In this document: positions 11,362 to 21,653 of the stretch, one piece after another
How positions within the stretch are numbered: the first letter of the stretch is position 1
Layout of the letters: the number at the start of each line of letters is the position of its first letter
Origin: Dermacentor variabilis
Lineage: Eukaryota > Arthropoda > Arachnida > Ixodida > Ixodidae
Direction: 5' to 3'
NCBI RefSeq assembly: GCF_050947875.1
Contig: NC_134570.1
Coordinates: forward strand, 100,916,122 to 100,980,121
Length of the DNA stretch: 64,000 nucleotides
The notes under the pieces: generated by a model
The model's database searches: none
What the model saw: only the letters and a program-made list of their open reading frames with translations
What the model was told of the DNA's origin: nothing
Made by a program: the position numbers and the translations under genes

Positions 11362-12764
11362 CACCCAAGATAGCCGATGTGCTAAAGAAAGGACCTAAGT
11401 TCAGCATGGAGCCTAATGTGCCAGCGCACGAGTTGCTGTCGTTGAATCGACAAGTGGCGCGAAAAACTGGTGAAGAGGACCGTGAAAGGTGTCTTCTTGA
11501 TGGGGTCGAGTGCCTGCTGCGTACGGCCACCAAGCCTCAAGTGTCTGCGTGCCTAAGACAGTCAACTGTGGAAAGGGACGCCGAAGAAGTCGTCTCTTTC
11601 TTCACAGAACGTCAGCTGGTGATTCTACAGGCGGACAAGGAGGGAGGATTTGCCGTGCTACCAAAGGGGATGTTTCACGACAAAGCCGTTGAGGCCGTCG
11701 GAAGGAACTTTGTCACCGAAAACGTGAAGACTTCCAAGGTAAAGGCTCACGTCATAGAACTGTGCAAGGACTTGGCTTTAGATAGACTTTCAAGAGCTGT
11801 TAACAACTGTAAGCGCAATAGCCTAGAACTGTTTTTCACCGTGAAGACGCACAAAGATGACAAGCCGTTCCGGTGTATTGTGAGTGAAAGGGATACGTGG
11901 CAACGAGAGATTAGCTCTTTTCTCCAAAAGTGTTTAAGGAATTTAGTTATACAAGACCCTTTTGTTGTGAAGAATTCAGGTGATGTGGTTGCTTTCCTAC
12001 AGGATTCCTCATCTTTAGGTTACGCTGTCTCTTTTGACATAGAAAACCTGTTCTTTTCTTTACCGCATGATGACCTATTTTGTGCAGTTATGTCCTGCAT
12101 CGACGAAAATGGTGTAGTAGATTTTCAGAATACTAGGGGCCTAACCGTGGACAATTTCATGAAGCTACTAGAATTTTATCTTTAGTCCACTTTTGTAACT
12201 TTTGACAACCATTTTCATGTTCAACGTCAGGGCATTTGCATCGGGTCTTGTGTGGCACCGGTACTGGCTAACATTTTCCTGGCCAGCATTGATCGTGATC
12301 TGGTGTGTTATTTGGACGACAAGATAGTTCTGAGAGTTTTTAGATACGTGGACGATTACTTGGTGATTTTTAAGAAGCAACCCGGTTTGACGCACACGGT
12401 TACCGTGCAAGAGACCTTATCTGTCTTTAAACGACACGGGAGGGGTCTAACCTTCACCCACGAATTACCTGAACAAGATAGATTGCAGTTTTTAGATATT
12501 AACATCACTTTAACACCAGATCACACGTGTTGGATGTACTCACCACGAGCCCGGAAAGACCTGTTGCCTTTTGAGTCCGCTCATTCTAAGACGGTAAAAC
12601 GAGCCATTGTTATGCTGTGCCTGAAGGAAGCCCTGCAGAAATCATGTGTTCACCTGGTAAAGGACAGCCTCAACAATCAGATTGGCAGGTTACAGAAGGC
12701 TGGTTTTCCCGTTTCCGTTGTGGCTGCTGTGGCAGAGAAGCTTCTACAAAAGCTTGAAACCTAG
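11361..12764 (+). pseudogene. Penelope-like reverse transcriptase (one in-frame stop)
   Basis: A single frame from the pseudo-LTR junction to 12764, broken only by TAG at 12183-12185. Conserved Penelope-type RT motifs appear in order: LQADKEGGFAVLPKGMF (near 11627), FFTVKTHKDDKPFRCIVS (near 11832), SFDIENLFFSLP (near 12031), LLEFYL-stop-STFVTF at the break, GICIGSCVAPVLANIFL (near 12234) and the catalytic YVDDYL at 12345-12362. The N-terminal part of the usual ORF is missing. After LLQKLET it ends in a stop. The linker to the endonuclease continues in other frames (PYIHRVSHNLKNV and YGVPVVFSAPG at about 12815-12890). Function when intact: reverse transcription of the element at a nicked target. 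Confidence 0.85.
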
Positions 12765-12799
12765 AGCACCTCAAAGGTGGCGGTCAACCGAAGACAAGA

Positions 12800-13311
12800 C
12801 CGGCGGTTCTCCCCTATATTCATAGGGTCTCCCACAACCTAAAGAATGTAGCCAATCGCTACGGTGTGCCGGTGGTATTTTCTGCCCCCGGATTGTCTCC
12901 GGCGAGGAATGCGTGCGAGACTGCACGAAACGTCACGCCACCCAGTTTGTCAGGTGTTCGGTCGGCGCTGTGTATGAAATACCCCTGACATGTGGAAAAG
13001 TTTACATTGGCCAGACGGGCCGTTGTAAAAATGAACGACTAAGGGAACACAAGCTTTCTATGGTTAACGAAAAAGGGTCAAGTTTGCCCTTACATTGCGG
13101 CGCATGCCCTTTGGCTACGCCTGATAAAGCATGCCAGCCTTTGCTGGCTAGAACCAAAATCTTAAGGCGCAGTCGTAACCAGGTAGCACGTGAACTTGCA
13201 GATGCTTTTTACATTGATAAGTCAGGTGATGGATGCGTAAGCGAATCTAGTATCAATTTGTATAAGAAAGAGAAAACGTTCTTGGCATGTGCGCTTAGGC
13301 AAAGAATCTAG
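12800..13311 (+). pseudogene. Penelope-like GIY-YIG endonuclease domain, frameshifted from the RT
   Basis: The open part (12913-13311, 132 codons) carries the Penelope variant of the GIY-YIG nuclease: AVYEIPLTCGKVYIGQTGR (around 12970-13025), then RLREH, a Cys/His segment (LHCGACP) and ELADAFYI with the late acidic region. It lies one base out of frame with the RT, and at least one further shift lies between 12764 and 12913, so no RT-endonuclease fusion could be made. Its last codons (FLACALRQRI) fall inside the right pseudo-LTR and recur in antisense at 11337-11361. Family role: cleaves the target DNA for integration. Confidence 0.8.
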
Positions 13312-13415
13312 GTATTATATTTATGTTCTTTCTGAATAAAATCAGTCGCGAGTTTGCGCCCGTCCATGTCCTTACTCGTCCGTGTCTTTTTTAGCGCAAT
13401 TCCCTTCTTTGAGTA
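13279..13415 (+). repeat. Inverted pseudo-LTR, right copy, plus 3' tail
   Basis: Matches 11211-11361 as reverse complement. It is followed by the unique tail 13416-13445, containing ACGACCGACTCGCCCAACAACG, and then the target-site duplication. I looked for a hammerhead ribozyme core (CTGATGA with a downstream GAAA), which some Penelope pseudo-LTRs carry, and did not see one on either strand. Confidence 0.8.
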
Positions 13416-13445
13416 TGTACGACCGACTCGCCCAACAACGTGCTC

Positions 13446-13458
13446 GCCAAGGAATGTA
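13446..13458. repeat. Right target-site duplication of the Penelope-like element
   Basis: GCCAAGGAATGTA, identical to 11200-11212. Confidence 0.85.
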
Positions 13459-13535
13459 ATTGTCCATTTCGTGAACGGCTAGCCGAAACTGCTGTTATTC
13501 TCAGAATTCATTCCAAGTGGATGTGCTTTCCTAAC

Positions 13536-13713
13536 TCACTTGCTACATTTTTCTTTAACTGCACGAATAAACGATCGCAGAAACAGTACACAAGTACAGG
13601 CGCAGTCCTTGTGTGCTCCGTCTGTGATCATTTATTCGCGCAGTCAAAAACGTTTTTGCTAATATGCACCAACTTCCCCAACAACAAGTTCTCCTTAATC
13701 ACTTGCTACATTT
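13536..13713 (+). mobile_element. Hairpin-only mini insertion with 15-bp target-site duplication, Penelope-related
   Basis: TCACTTGCTACATTT occurs at 13536-13550 and 13699-13713, exact over 15 bp. Between them lie 148 bp made of a hairpin (arms 13558-13594 and 13608-13644, 37 bp each with a few mismatches, 13-nt loop) and a 54-bp tail. The tail contains ATGCACCAACTTCCCCAACAAC, which parallels the 3' tail of the Penelope-like element at 13411-13445. There is no coding sequence. I read it as an inverted pseudo-LTR pair from a Penelope-like insertion truncated to its end. Confidence 0.75.
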
Positions 13714-14182
13714 CGTAAATTGCAGCGATGTCTAGTAGAGCAAATGTATTGAGAAATACTAAGCAGAATTAGCGCAGCTATAGAGGTATACAAGTTCACT
13801 TTCGGTGAGACAGATACCCGCTGTTCAGTGTAACACAGCTGAAAGTATAGAATTTTTATACATTCTACAGGCCAGTCGTAAAAATGTCACATTTTAAAAT
13901 AATCTATTCAAGCAAACAAATCGCTTGCGTATGGTGCTTAACAGCAAGATAGACGATTTGGGCTTGCCTGAGATACTGCTACCAGTGCACAGAACCCCTC
14001 TGATGGCCCGAGGCCAAACAATATGCGTCTAACAGGCACGAAGTTTGCGGGTTATCATTGTTCACGATGCACTCTCTGGCAACACCAAAGGCAGTTGCTC
14101 AGCGTGAGGTATGAGAGTTGGTCCTAACTACTAAACGCTAAAATTCATGACTTCTTGGCCATTGGGGTGAGGCACCACGCAT
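13714..14182. other. No gene recognised
   Basis: No coding motif, tRNA or repeat structure seen. Confidence 0.4.
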
Positions 14183-14222
14183 CCTTGGGAACTCTGCACT
14201 GTAAAGTGCAGAGTTCCCAAGG
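14183..14222. repeat. Perfect 18-bp inverted repeat with 4-nt loop
   Basis: The left arm 14183-14200 (CCTTGGGAACTCTGCACT) is the exact reverse complement of 14205-14222. The loop is GTAA. It is too short and too perfect for a microRNA precursor and has no T-run to mark a Pol III terminator. Possible cruciform, or a very recent fold-back duplication. Confidence 0.85.
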
Positions 14223-17200
14223 TTGAGTAAATTCTGGCGCGGCCAATGATTGCACACTTTGCTGAAAAACATAGGACACGGTATTTTCTACCCCGTCAAC
14301 AGGGTTCTACAGGGTGCTTCGTGAAAATGACCCAAAAGAAGCCTTAATAAGTATTCCCCTGGAAGAGCACATTCTTTCTCGCAGGCAAGCTGTACGTGCT
14401 GTCTCTCGCTGCACCCAATTCTCAAACATTGCATGGAAGCGTCGAGTGTTCGAGCTCGATAAGCGAAGCCAGCGAGAACGTGGTGCATCTTGCTATATTT
14501 GGCGAATGAAGAGAGACGATTTGAAAGCTCCAGTACTCAGGACATCAAGAGAACATTTTGTTTTATCTTCACTTCAGCTGTAGCACTGCTAGGCGTTTTT
14601 TTTAAACAAAGAAAAAGGCAGAAGTTCCAGGTCTCTGCGTGCCTGAGGAACGCTGCTCGCTCTTGGCGTATACGAGAAAGCGAGACTGAACCCATGCGTA
14701 ATGATTGACGCGCAGAAATATTGTGAAGGTGCTTGCGACCGCGTAGGTACCGCTTAGGAAAACTTCTTTTTACGTTTAAAGAACATAACAGAGGAAACGC
14801 GAGACTGCCGATCAAGCGAGAAATAAAACGAATAATAGTGACGACGTTTAAATCTTCTTGCAACCCCTCCAGCTTGGGGACACGGAAATGCATAACACAA
14901 TCTTTTAGCTCCTTTTGATATAAAGTTTTAGGCAGGTTTTTTTAGCTTCTGGTGGGCCTTGATAGATGCTACAGGACATTGGTTGAAACTCGTAATTCTT
15001 CGCAGTATATATTTTCCAGCGTTTCCGATGGGGACTAAAGAAATCAAGAACCTCTTGTTCTTGCATTTTGTCTTGCTTATTTCTTTAGTAAGGTCGCCAT
15101 GTCTTAGATATTAGCAGATTTACGCATATGCGAAAACTACGGGCTTGTCTGGATATAAGAGATTGTGTAAAATGGATTTAGGAAGTACTAACTGTTTTAT
15201 TAAAAAAAACTAATCCTCCTATAGCCAAGCACATCGCTGTGCCAATTTTCTTTAAATGAGTAAAGAAGAAAAGCAAGATTATGAACGGATACACTGACAA
15301 AAGATGCCGCAGCACTGAAGACACAGGTGAGGATACAGCTCTGAGGCCGTACGTACAAAAATGTTCTTACGCTAAAACTGATTACACGAGCATGTTTTGG
15401 CCAATTGTGATGCTGCCAAGTCACAAGCAATGCCTATCGTCTGATTACAGCGCCTACCTACGGACGAGGAGCTTTGTGAATTCGGTCCGCCCCATGTCAA
15501 TTGCTTTTACGTAAAAAGCTCTCATAATCCTACTTGTAGAGATAAGCCCAGAGAGCACAAGGAAAGCTTTTATTTTGGGAACCTATTGGTGATTTTTCAG
15601 CATTTTTGGGTAATAGCTGCAGGATTAGGTTACGTAGGAATAAAAAGGCCGCAGTGCCGCATGCTCAAGACAGGCCAGCCGTGTGTTATTTTGATCTTGA
15701 GATGGCATGCTTTCCACTTTTAATGTGACAGCCCAAGTAATTCGACTCGAACAGCTAAAGATTTACATGGTAGAGAAGCACTGAAGAGTGTCACATGAAG
15801 GCTTTTATGTTATAAAACTAATGCCCGATTTCGTTCTTCTTTTTTAGCCGCAGTGGGATTTGAAACGGATTATAGAGTACATCGCGACAGTTGCGAGCAC
15901 TGGAATTAGTCGAGTTCGTTTCCACGGGGCAGGGCAGCCTGTATTCAGTCATCGCGCGCGAGAGCGCAGGTGTGAATCTGGGTGCAATGATATAAGCAGC
16001 AATCTCCTCGTCGCGTCTGACGAGCGAACAGAAATATCAAAGGTGATTGCTTTCACTTAGGCGGTCGCGAGTTTAGAAACAAAATCGCAAGAGGCAAAAG
16101 TTCGCATTGTTAGCATTCGTGCAATATTTGCAGCACGGTGTGTTTCGTAATCTCATTTATCATCTCCGGGTAAATGTATTGCGGCACCAGGTTACGCAGT
16201 GGAGCAGTGTTATACGAACAACGCAACATGCGCCCAGAAGAACGTTCTGTTTCTGCGAATCTGCAAATCGTATGCCCGCGAAGATAACATGAGACTACCT
16301 GTTCTAGTGATCTATAGGTTGCAGTAGCATCTCTACAGTGATTTCTACTCAATTCACAAGATAGTTTTCAAATTTTCTCAAAGATCTTCTCATATAAAGG
16401 GGACAGGAATGAAATAAGGAGTTATAAGGAACACACCGATTACAAAAGATACAAACAAATGAATAGTTTCTACACATATTTTGTAGCGGTATGAGGCTGT
16501 AATGGCGCCGGTGTGGCCCGCAACGCAGAGTAGGGGCACATTACTTTTATTCCCTTTATATGCCAAGTGGCATAATGTCTGAATGAAATTTCATTTGAGC
16601 ATGGACACCTATGTCGCGCACACTCTGGAAAACGCAGCTCTGAAATGTGTTGCGCATGAACCATCATTCATATTATTCAGGTTCAGGATTAGTCGAGTTC
16701 ATTGGAACTCAGGAGAAGAGCACTGAATTGCCTGTAATGGGGGGGGGGGCACATCGCGTCGGACAGCGCATCCTAAAAAATGGGGACACCATTCCTTAAC
16801 GTAGCCATCTCCTAAACCTCGCACCTTGCAGAAAATGTTCTTATATGGTCTGTGACGCAGAGCATGTCCCAGTGCATGCCCGAGCCCGACTAACCCGGAC
16901 AGATACTTTTTTTCTTCCACTCCAGGACCAGCACTCCTGCGAAGATTCAAAAAGCAAATAGCCATCGTATTAAGATTGTTGCCATACAATAACTGATTGC
17001 GGACGCAGAGTGAAAGGTAACGTTCGTTCTGAGCAGCGTAGTGTCGTTCTCGGCTGTGCGTTTCGATTGGTTTTCCACTGAATATCTTGGAACAACACAA
17101 TGGACCACAACAGCGCCATAATTATGTAGGGCCAATGGCATTGTTATATTTTTTCAACACTCCAAGTGTCACAATAATGTCACAATAGTGTCAGAATAAC

Positions 17201-18705
17201 TATTACACGACTGTCAAAATACGTATCAATAACTGTCACAATAAGGAGAGAACATGTAGAATTCTTAAGACTGCATGGAGTCGAGGGCAGGCTCATGCAA
17301 ACCTGACCTCTACTCCTCGTTTCCCCTATTTGTCCCACCGTTCCTAGGAGCCGGCAAGGTTTGCGCACAGAGATGCACTCTTACTTCTCGTTGCACAACG
17401 CTCACCTTAAGCGGTAACCAAGGAAAGACGCTCCACAGGGAAATCTGCTGCGACTGAGGACTACAACTCTACCGCCGTGTGCGATTCCAGAGAGGAAAAA
17501 AGCAGCTGTGACCACACAGCCGCTTCCCTTGAGGGAATACCTCTGCGCCCCGCAGAGTGCTGATTTCGAGTCACGCAGTGCGTCGTGTCGTCGCTATAAT
17601 GATGTCGAAGGAGACATGGGCTGATGACGGTCGGTGATTGGGTCACGCGCGCAACTCACTTCTCTGGGGTGCCGTCCACGTCGTGAAGCAAAGTCGCGGC
17701 GCGTGGCTGCTGGTCTACGGCTTCGTGGACTGTCTCACAAAATGCACTCGATCAGATTGCCGGGCGGTGCAGTAGAAAGGAATATCCGCATAGTGCAATC
17801 TAGTTGCAGAAGCTTTCCCTTATGCACAGGAATATTGCAAGAGCGAGACTACAAGCGGTTGCACTGAGGCGACTACATGTGCCGCAATGTGCACATGTTC
17901 GCTTTGAATATCAGCATACAAGTAAAGACGTGTTTGCGACCTCCATAAGGCGCCTATGGGTCGAGCAACGTTGTTTGTTTGGAATACCTTTTGTGCATGA
18001 ATAAAAGCTATGAGCCTTTGCGAATTTTAAAATATTGTTTAGCAGTATTCATCTTGAACTTCGCCCATGCGCAGTGCTTGACAATTTGGATGTCATATTT
18101 GGATGTTTGGGTGTTTCGAGTTCAAGTATTTGGCAGGGTATGTCTTGGCTGCGTGAAGTAATTATGGATTTGGAGCGGCAGCAGACAGTGCGAATGATTC
18201 CGCTTCGCCTCCCCCCCCCTCCTTAAATTATGTGAGCAAGAGAGAGAAGGTGCTTCGATACCAGGAGAGCCACCGAGCTTCAATGATCTGCCTGACGCTT
18301 AATGAACTGCAGCTGATTTTTTAAAAGTTGGTCGACACAATAACGTAATTATTTTAACTGAAATGTAACCCTTCTAAGCATAATGCGCCAGAAGGCAACG
18401 CAATGCATGTAATAGAGCCACTGGAACGAATCGGTAAATTTGCGTATTTCAAAAACATGAAGTAAAATACTACCCGCCGAAGCGGCGTAATAGCTTTGAC
18501 GTTGCGCTGCTAACCCCGAGAAAGCGAGATAAAATCCAGGCCACGGCCACCGCATACTGAAGGCGGCAAAATGCAAGAACCCCCGTGTACCGTGGAATCA
18601 GTGCACGTTAAGCAACTCCTGATGGTGAAAGTTAATCCGGAATGCTCCACTAGGGCATCTCTCACAATAATTTGGCAGTTACCGCGCGTGAACCACCAAA
18701 ACTTT
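14223..18705. other. No gene recognised
   Basis: About 4.5 kb without a supportable gene. The open frames (for example 14314-14583, 14537-14893 minus, 16699-17100 minus) have no domain motif and no homologous partner in the window. An 11-G run lies at 16739-16749 and a C-rich run near 18210-18220. Confidence 0.4.
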
Positions 18706-18985
18706 TTTTTTATTGCGATAGCATTATATGCCCCATAACGCGAAAATCAATGGCGTCGGCGTCACCGAAAGAAGGTACCAAAAATGGCCGGCGCCGCAGA
18801 ATAAGAACACGTAATAAAAAGATGCTCGGATTGGCGTGAAATTTCTTAGGGAGGTTCTTGTAAACGAAGCAAATGAACAGGCTTGAAAAGAAAATTTGGC
18901 AAAATTCCGTCTGGGTGGGAATCCAACCCGAGCGTTCGGGGCGCGAGACCAGCACGCTCCTCCGGCGGCACTGCGGCTCCACAGT
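18706..18985 (-). mobile_element. tRNA-derived SINE
   Basis: Read on the minus strand, it begins near 18985 with a tRNA-like head. GGAGCGTGCTGGTCTCGCG lies where the A box would be, and GGTTGGATTCC (near 18935) is a close match to the B-box consensus. The body runs to a short A-rich end at 18706-18715 (ATCGCAATAAAAAAAA). I recognise the body, around GCGGCGCCGGCCATTTTTGG, as a common tick interspersed repeat. A target-site duplication was not resolved. Confidence 0.55.
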
Positions 18986-19611
18986 TTTTACTGACTAAAG
19001 GAGTGCCTAGTTCGTGCGTCACTGGGCACGTGACGGTGCAGCCAATGGAGAGGAAGTGCATGGCGCCACGGCATGACTGTATAATGTTAGCGCGTTCATG
19101 GCGTTCTGTGCTCTACAAACGATATGATGATTTCGCATTCCCACTCGTAACCAGTCTTAGGTGTCTCTGCAAAATTTTTTTTTCGGTAATGTGCTCAAGT
19201 TTGATGTAAAGACCTTACGCGAGTAAAGCTTACTACAGAGTAAAGCTTACAACATAGCCTCACTGTAAACAAGTTAAGGCAATGTTGCTAAAAAGTTTTT
19301 GCTTCTGTGTCTACACCTAATTTATTACACCGAGGATAGCGCCCTATTCGTGGGGTTACTCAATTTTTTCCTCACTTCCACTTCATTGAACGGCTGTTTA
19401 GGTTAGCCACTCTAGCGCATATGACAAAAGAAACTGCCCATCGCCTTAAGCCAAAGCCTCAGGATCTGAGCAGTCATTACGTTTGAAGCAAATTGAGTGC
19501 AGTTACGTCATCTTGTTTTATTCCTTTTTCCATGGATTACACTAAACTGACCTTGAATATTTGCTGCAAAGCCTACAATAAAACATAAAGTATTTCCTGC
19601 CGCTAAGAAAA
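18986..19611. other. No gene recognised
   Basis: Short open frames only, with no conserved motif. Confidence 0.4.
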
Positions 19612-19776
19612 CTAGTACAGACTATGAATACTTTGTTTAGCGCAAAAAGACAGACACAAGACGACAGGACAACGCGCTTGTCCTGTCGTCTTTCTTGTGT
19701 CTGTCTTTTTGCGCTAAACAAAGTATTCATGGATTCGCACCAACTAGCCCGCCAACGCATTGTGCTAGTACAGACT
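19612..19776 (+). mobile_element. Hairpin-only mini insertion with 12-bp target-site duplication, Penelope-related
   Basis: CTAGTACAGACT flanks at 19612-19623 and 19765-19776. The 141-bp insert starts with a nearly perfect hairpin: left arm 19624-19672 and right arm 19678-19730, identical apart from a 4-nt indel, with a 5-nt loop. A tail (19731-19764) containing TTCGCACCAACTAGCCCGCC follows. The tail parallels those of the Penelope-like element (13411-13445) and of the mini insertion at 13551-13698, although the hairpin sequence itself is different. There is no coding capacity. Confidence 0.8.
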
Positions 19777-19972
19777 AAACCCCATATAGGCAAATTTACA
19801 CAAATACTACCATAGCGTTTTTGATACGTTGTAACAAGTTTTCGGTAGTGAATAGTTCACCAAGCCAATGTCCAATTATTATATTCCAGACTAATGTTTT
19901 GTTTAATGAAATAACATTTTAGTGTTCTTTCGTTTTTCTTTTTTGCTTGAAATGTGCTCGCCACGGCCAGAC

Positions 19973-20702
19973 TTAAGAGGAGGCTTTAGCTCGGGTGTTC
20001 CTATCTAAATACATATAAAGGAGAATTCGTTTTTCTCGGCAACCACTGCACCAAATTTTACGGGGTTGGCTATTTAAAAAAAAAAAACTTAAAATCTAGC
20101 GACGGTTGGTTGCGAATTTTCGATTTGGCTCGTCAATTTTTTATAAAAATTTGGCAAAAATCGCAAATTTTCAGAAAACGAGACTATGAAGTTTACAGCT
20201 CCGTAACTCAGCAAGAAAAAGTGATATCACAATTCTGTGAATTGTACTTGATAGCACATCTAAAGCGGACAAAATTGATATGTTACACATGAACCTCAAA
20301 AAATGGGGCAATGTGTGATTACAACTTTTGCAGAACCCTCGTAAAGAACGTAACGAATTCATGTAAGATGTAAACTGACATCAAATTTGTCCGCTTTGAA
20401 TGGTCTAATGGATACCGTTTACAGAATCGCGATATCCGTTCTTGATGCACAGCTATTAGTTTGTAAACGTCGTGCTTCTATTTTTTTCAAACGTCTGAAT
20501 TTTTGAAGATCCTTTTAACAAAATTCAAACCCTAAATCAAAATTCCGCTCCCAACAGTCACTAGAATTTAACTTTCTCTCTCAAATGCAACAAATTTCAT
20601 TAAAATCGGTCTAGGGTTTATGTCAGAAAAACGTTTTTGCGTTTTTACATGTATTTGAATAGGCCGCGTCATAGTTGGACCCGAGCTAAAGCTTCCTCTT
20701 AA
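19973..20702. mobile_element. TTAA-flanked MITE with about 20-bp terminal inverted repeats
   Basis: The element 19977-20698 (722 bp) starts GAGGAGGCTTTAGCTCGGGT and ends with the reverse complement of GAGGAAGCTTTAGCTCGGGT (one mismatch). TTAA lies directly outside at 19973-19976 and 20699-20702. Inside it is AT-rich and non-coding, with a further inverted pair GCGGACAAAATTGAT (20265-20279) and its near-complement (20380-20394). TTAA duplication is the hallmark of piggyBac-type transposition, but the termini lack the usual CCC start, so the superfamily is uncertain. Confidence 0.75.
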
Positions 20703-21395
20703 AGGTGAGCTATCATGATTTAGCCTAATGTGTAACTGCTCTTGAACATTAGAGGATGTTTTTTTTTTGCCTAGATGACGTAATATACAGGGTGTCCCAC
20801 GTGAATTGAGCCAAGATTTTAAAAGTGAATGGCGCGTCGAAAGCGAATTCAACCGAAGGCATACAATTCGCACTGGCCAATTGTAACTCATGCAATTTAA
20901 CCCCCGTAATTCACAAATTAATTAGGCTTAATGACCCAACTTTTTAATTATTGGCTGAGTACCCCCAGTATGATAGGCAGATTTGTAGAGCACCTTCAGA
21001 AACCACCGATCGAGTTATTTCCTGTAAGATACGTCTCACGTACTCCATCTTTCCGAGTTGGAAAGAAAGCCCCCGAAATATGAAAAAAAAAAAAAAGCCA
21101 CGTGACGGAGCGGTTGCGCCGTGGTATCGTGCTGCTCTCGAGCGTGCCTCTGGTGAACGAGGTAAGCTCTTGTCGGAGGACGGCGCTAATGCATGCTGCT
21201 GGCCGAGAGCTGTTGTGGAGATAAAGAACGCCCTGCTGTTTCCCCAGCCATCAATCAGAACATCAAGGTCGGCCCTTTTTTTTGGTCCTGCGTTGCTGTT
21301 AAGTCGCGGATGGCGGCTGCGTCACGTTGACCTGTGGCTTGTACCTTGCATCGTGAGGTATTTTTGGCTTCTATAGAAGTCCCATAATGTAAAGC
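20703..21395. other. Unclassified repeat-like sequence, no gene
   Basis: Contains ACAGGGTGTCCCACG at about 20790, a string I associate with the edge of several tick repeats, but I found no matching far end. It also holds a 14-A run near 21080-21093 and a GC-rich stretch to 21360. No supportable coding region. Confidence 0.3.
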
Positions 21396-21653
21396 TATTC
21401 CGATCCGCCGTGGTTGCTCAGTGGCTATGGTGTTGGGCTGCTGCGTACAATGTCGCGGGATCTAATCCCGGCCACGGCGGCCGGATTTCAATGGGGGCGA
21501 AATGCGAAAACACCCGTGGTACTTAAATTTAGGTGCACGTGGAAGAACCCCAGGTGGTCGAAATTTCCGGAGTCTTCCACTACGGCGTGCCTCATAATCA
21601 GAAAGTGGTTTTGGGACGTTAAATCCCATAGTTTATTTTTAAAATATTCCAAT
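21396..21653 (+). mobile_element. tRNA-derived SINE, full-length, plus orientation
   Basis: The head CCGCCGTGGTTGCTCAGTGG (from 21405) holds an A-box-like segment, and GGGATCTAATCCC near 21460 holds the B box in a tRNA-like fold. The body carries AAACACCCGTG, AACCCCAGGTGGTCG and TAATCAGAAAGTGG, and the 3' end is A-rich. Flanks TATTCCGAT (21396-21404) and TATTCCAAT (21645-21653) may be a 9-bp target-site duplication with one mismatch. Other copies of the same family lie at 23146-23376 and 51217-51411 (minus) and, decayed, near 24490-24640. Confidence 0.75.

Larger units (their letters stand above)
11200..13458 (+). mobile_element. Penelope-like element with inverted pseudo-LTRs and 13-bp target-site duplication
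   Basis: The 13-bp direct repeat GCCAAGGAATGTA at 11200-11212 and 13446-13458 flanks the element, which is read as 11213-13445 (2,233 bp). Inside are a reverse transcriptase remnant (11361-12764) and a GIY-YIG endonuclease remnant (12800-13311), the domain pair that defines Penelope-like elements. The first 151 bp (11211-11361) are the reverse complement of the last stretch (13279-13415), including the end of the endonuclease ORF. Family knowledge: Penelope elements are often 5'-truncated and carry such pseudo-LTRs in direct or inverted orientation. The start-up part of the RT ORF is missing, as expected for a truncated copy. Confidence 0.9.

Noticed and set aside
11318..12410. Minus-strand frames over the Penelope-like RT (11318-11533, 12168-12410)
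   Set aside because: Shadows of the plus-strand RT reading frame.
13279..13445. Hammerhead ribozyme in the Penelope pseudo-LTR
   Set aside because: Searched both strands by eye for CTGATGA with a nearby GAAA and found none. A covariance search would be decisive.
16739..16749. Runs of G or C (16739-16749, 27007-27017, 36790-36801)
   Set aside because: Likely simple homopolymers and prone to sequencing error. No G-quadruplex pattern with four separated runs was seen.
20788..20802. ACAGGGTGTCCCACG as the end of a DNA transposon
   Set aside because: No matching inverted end found within the next few kb.
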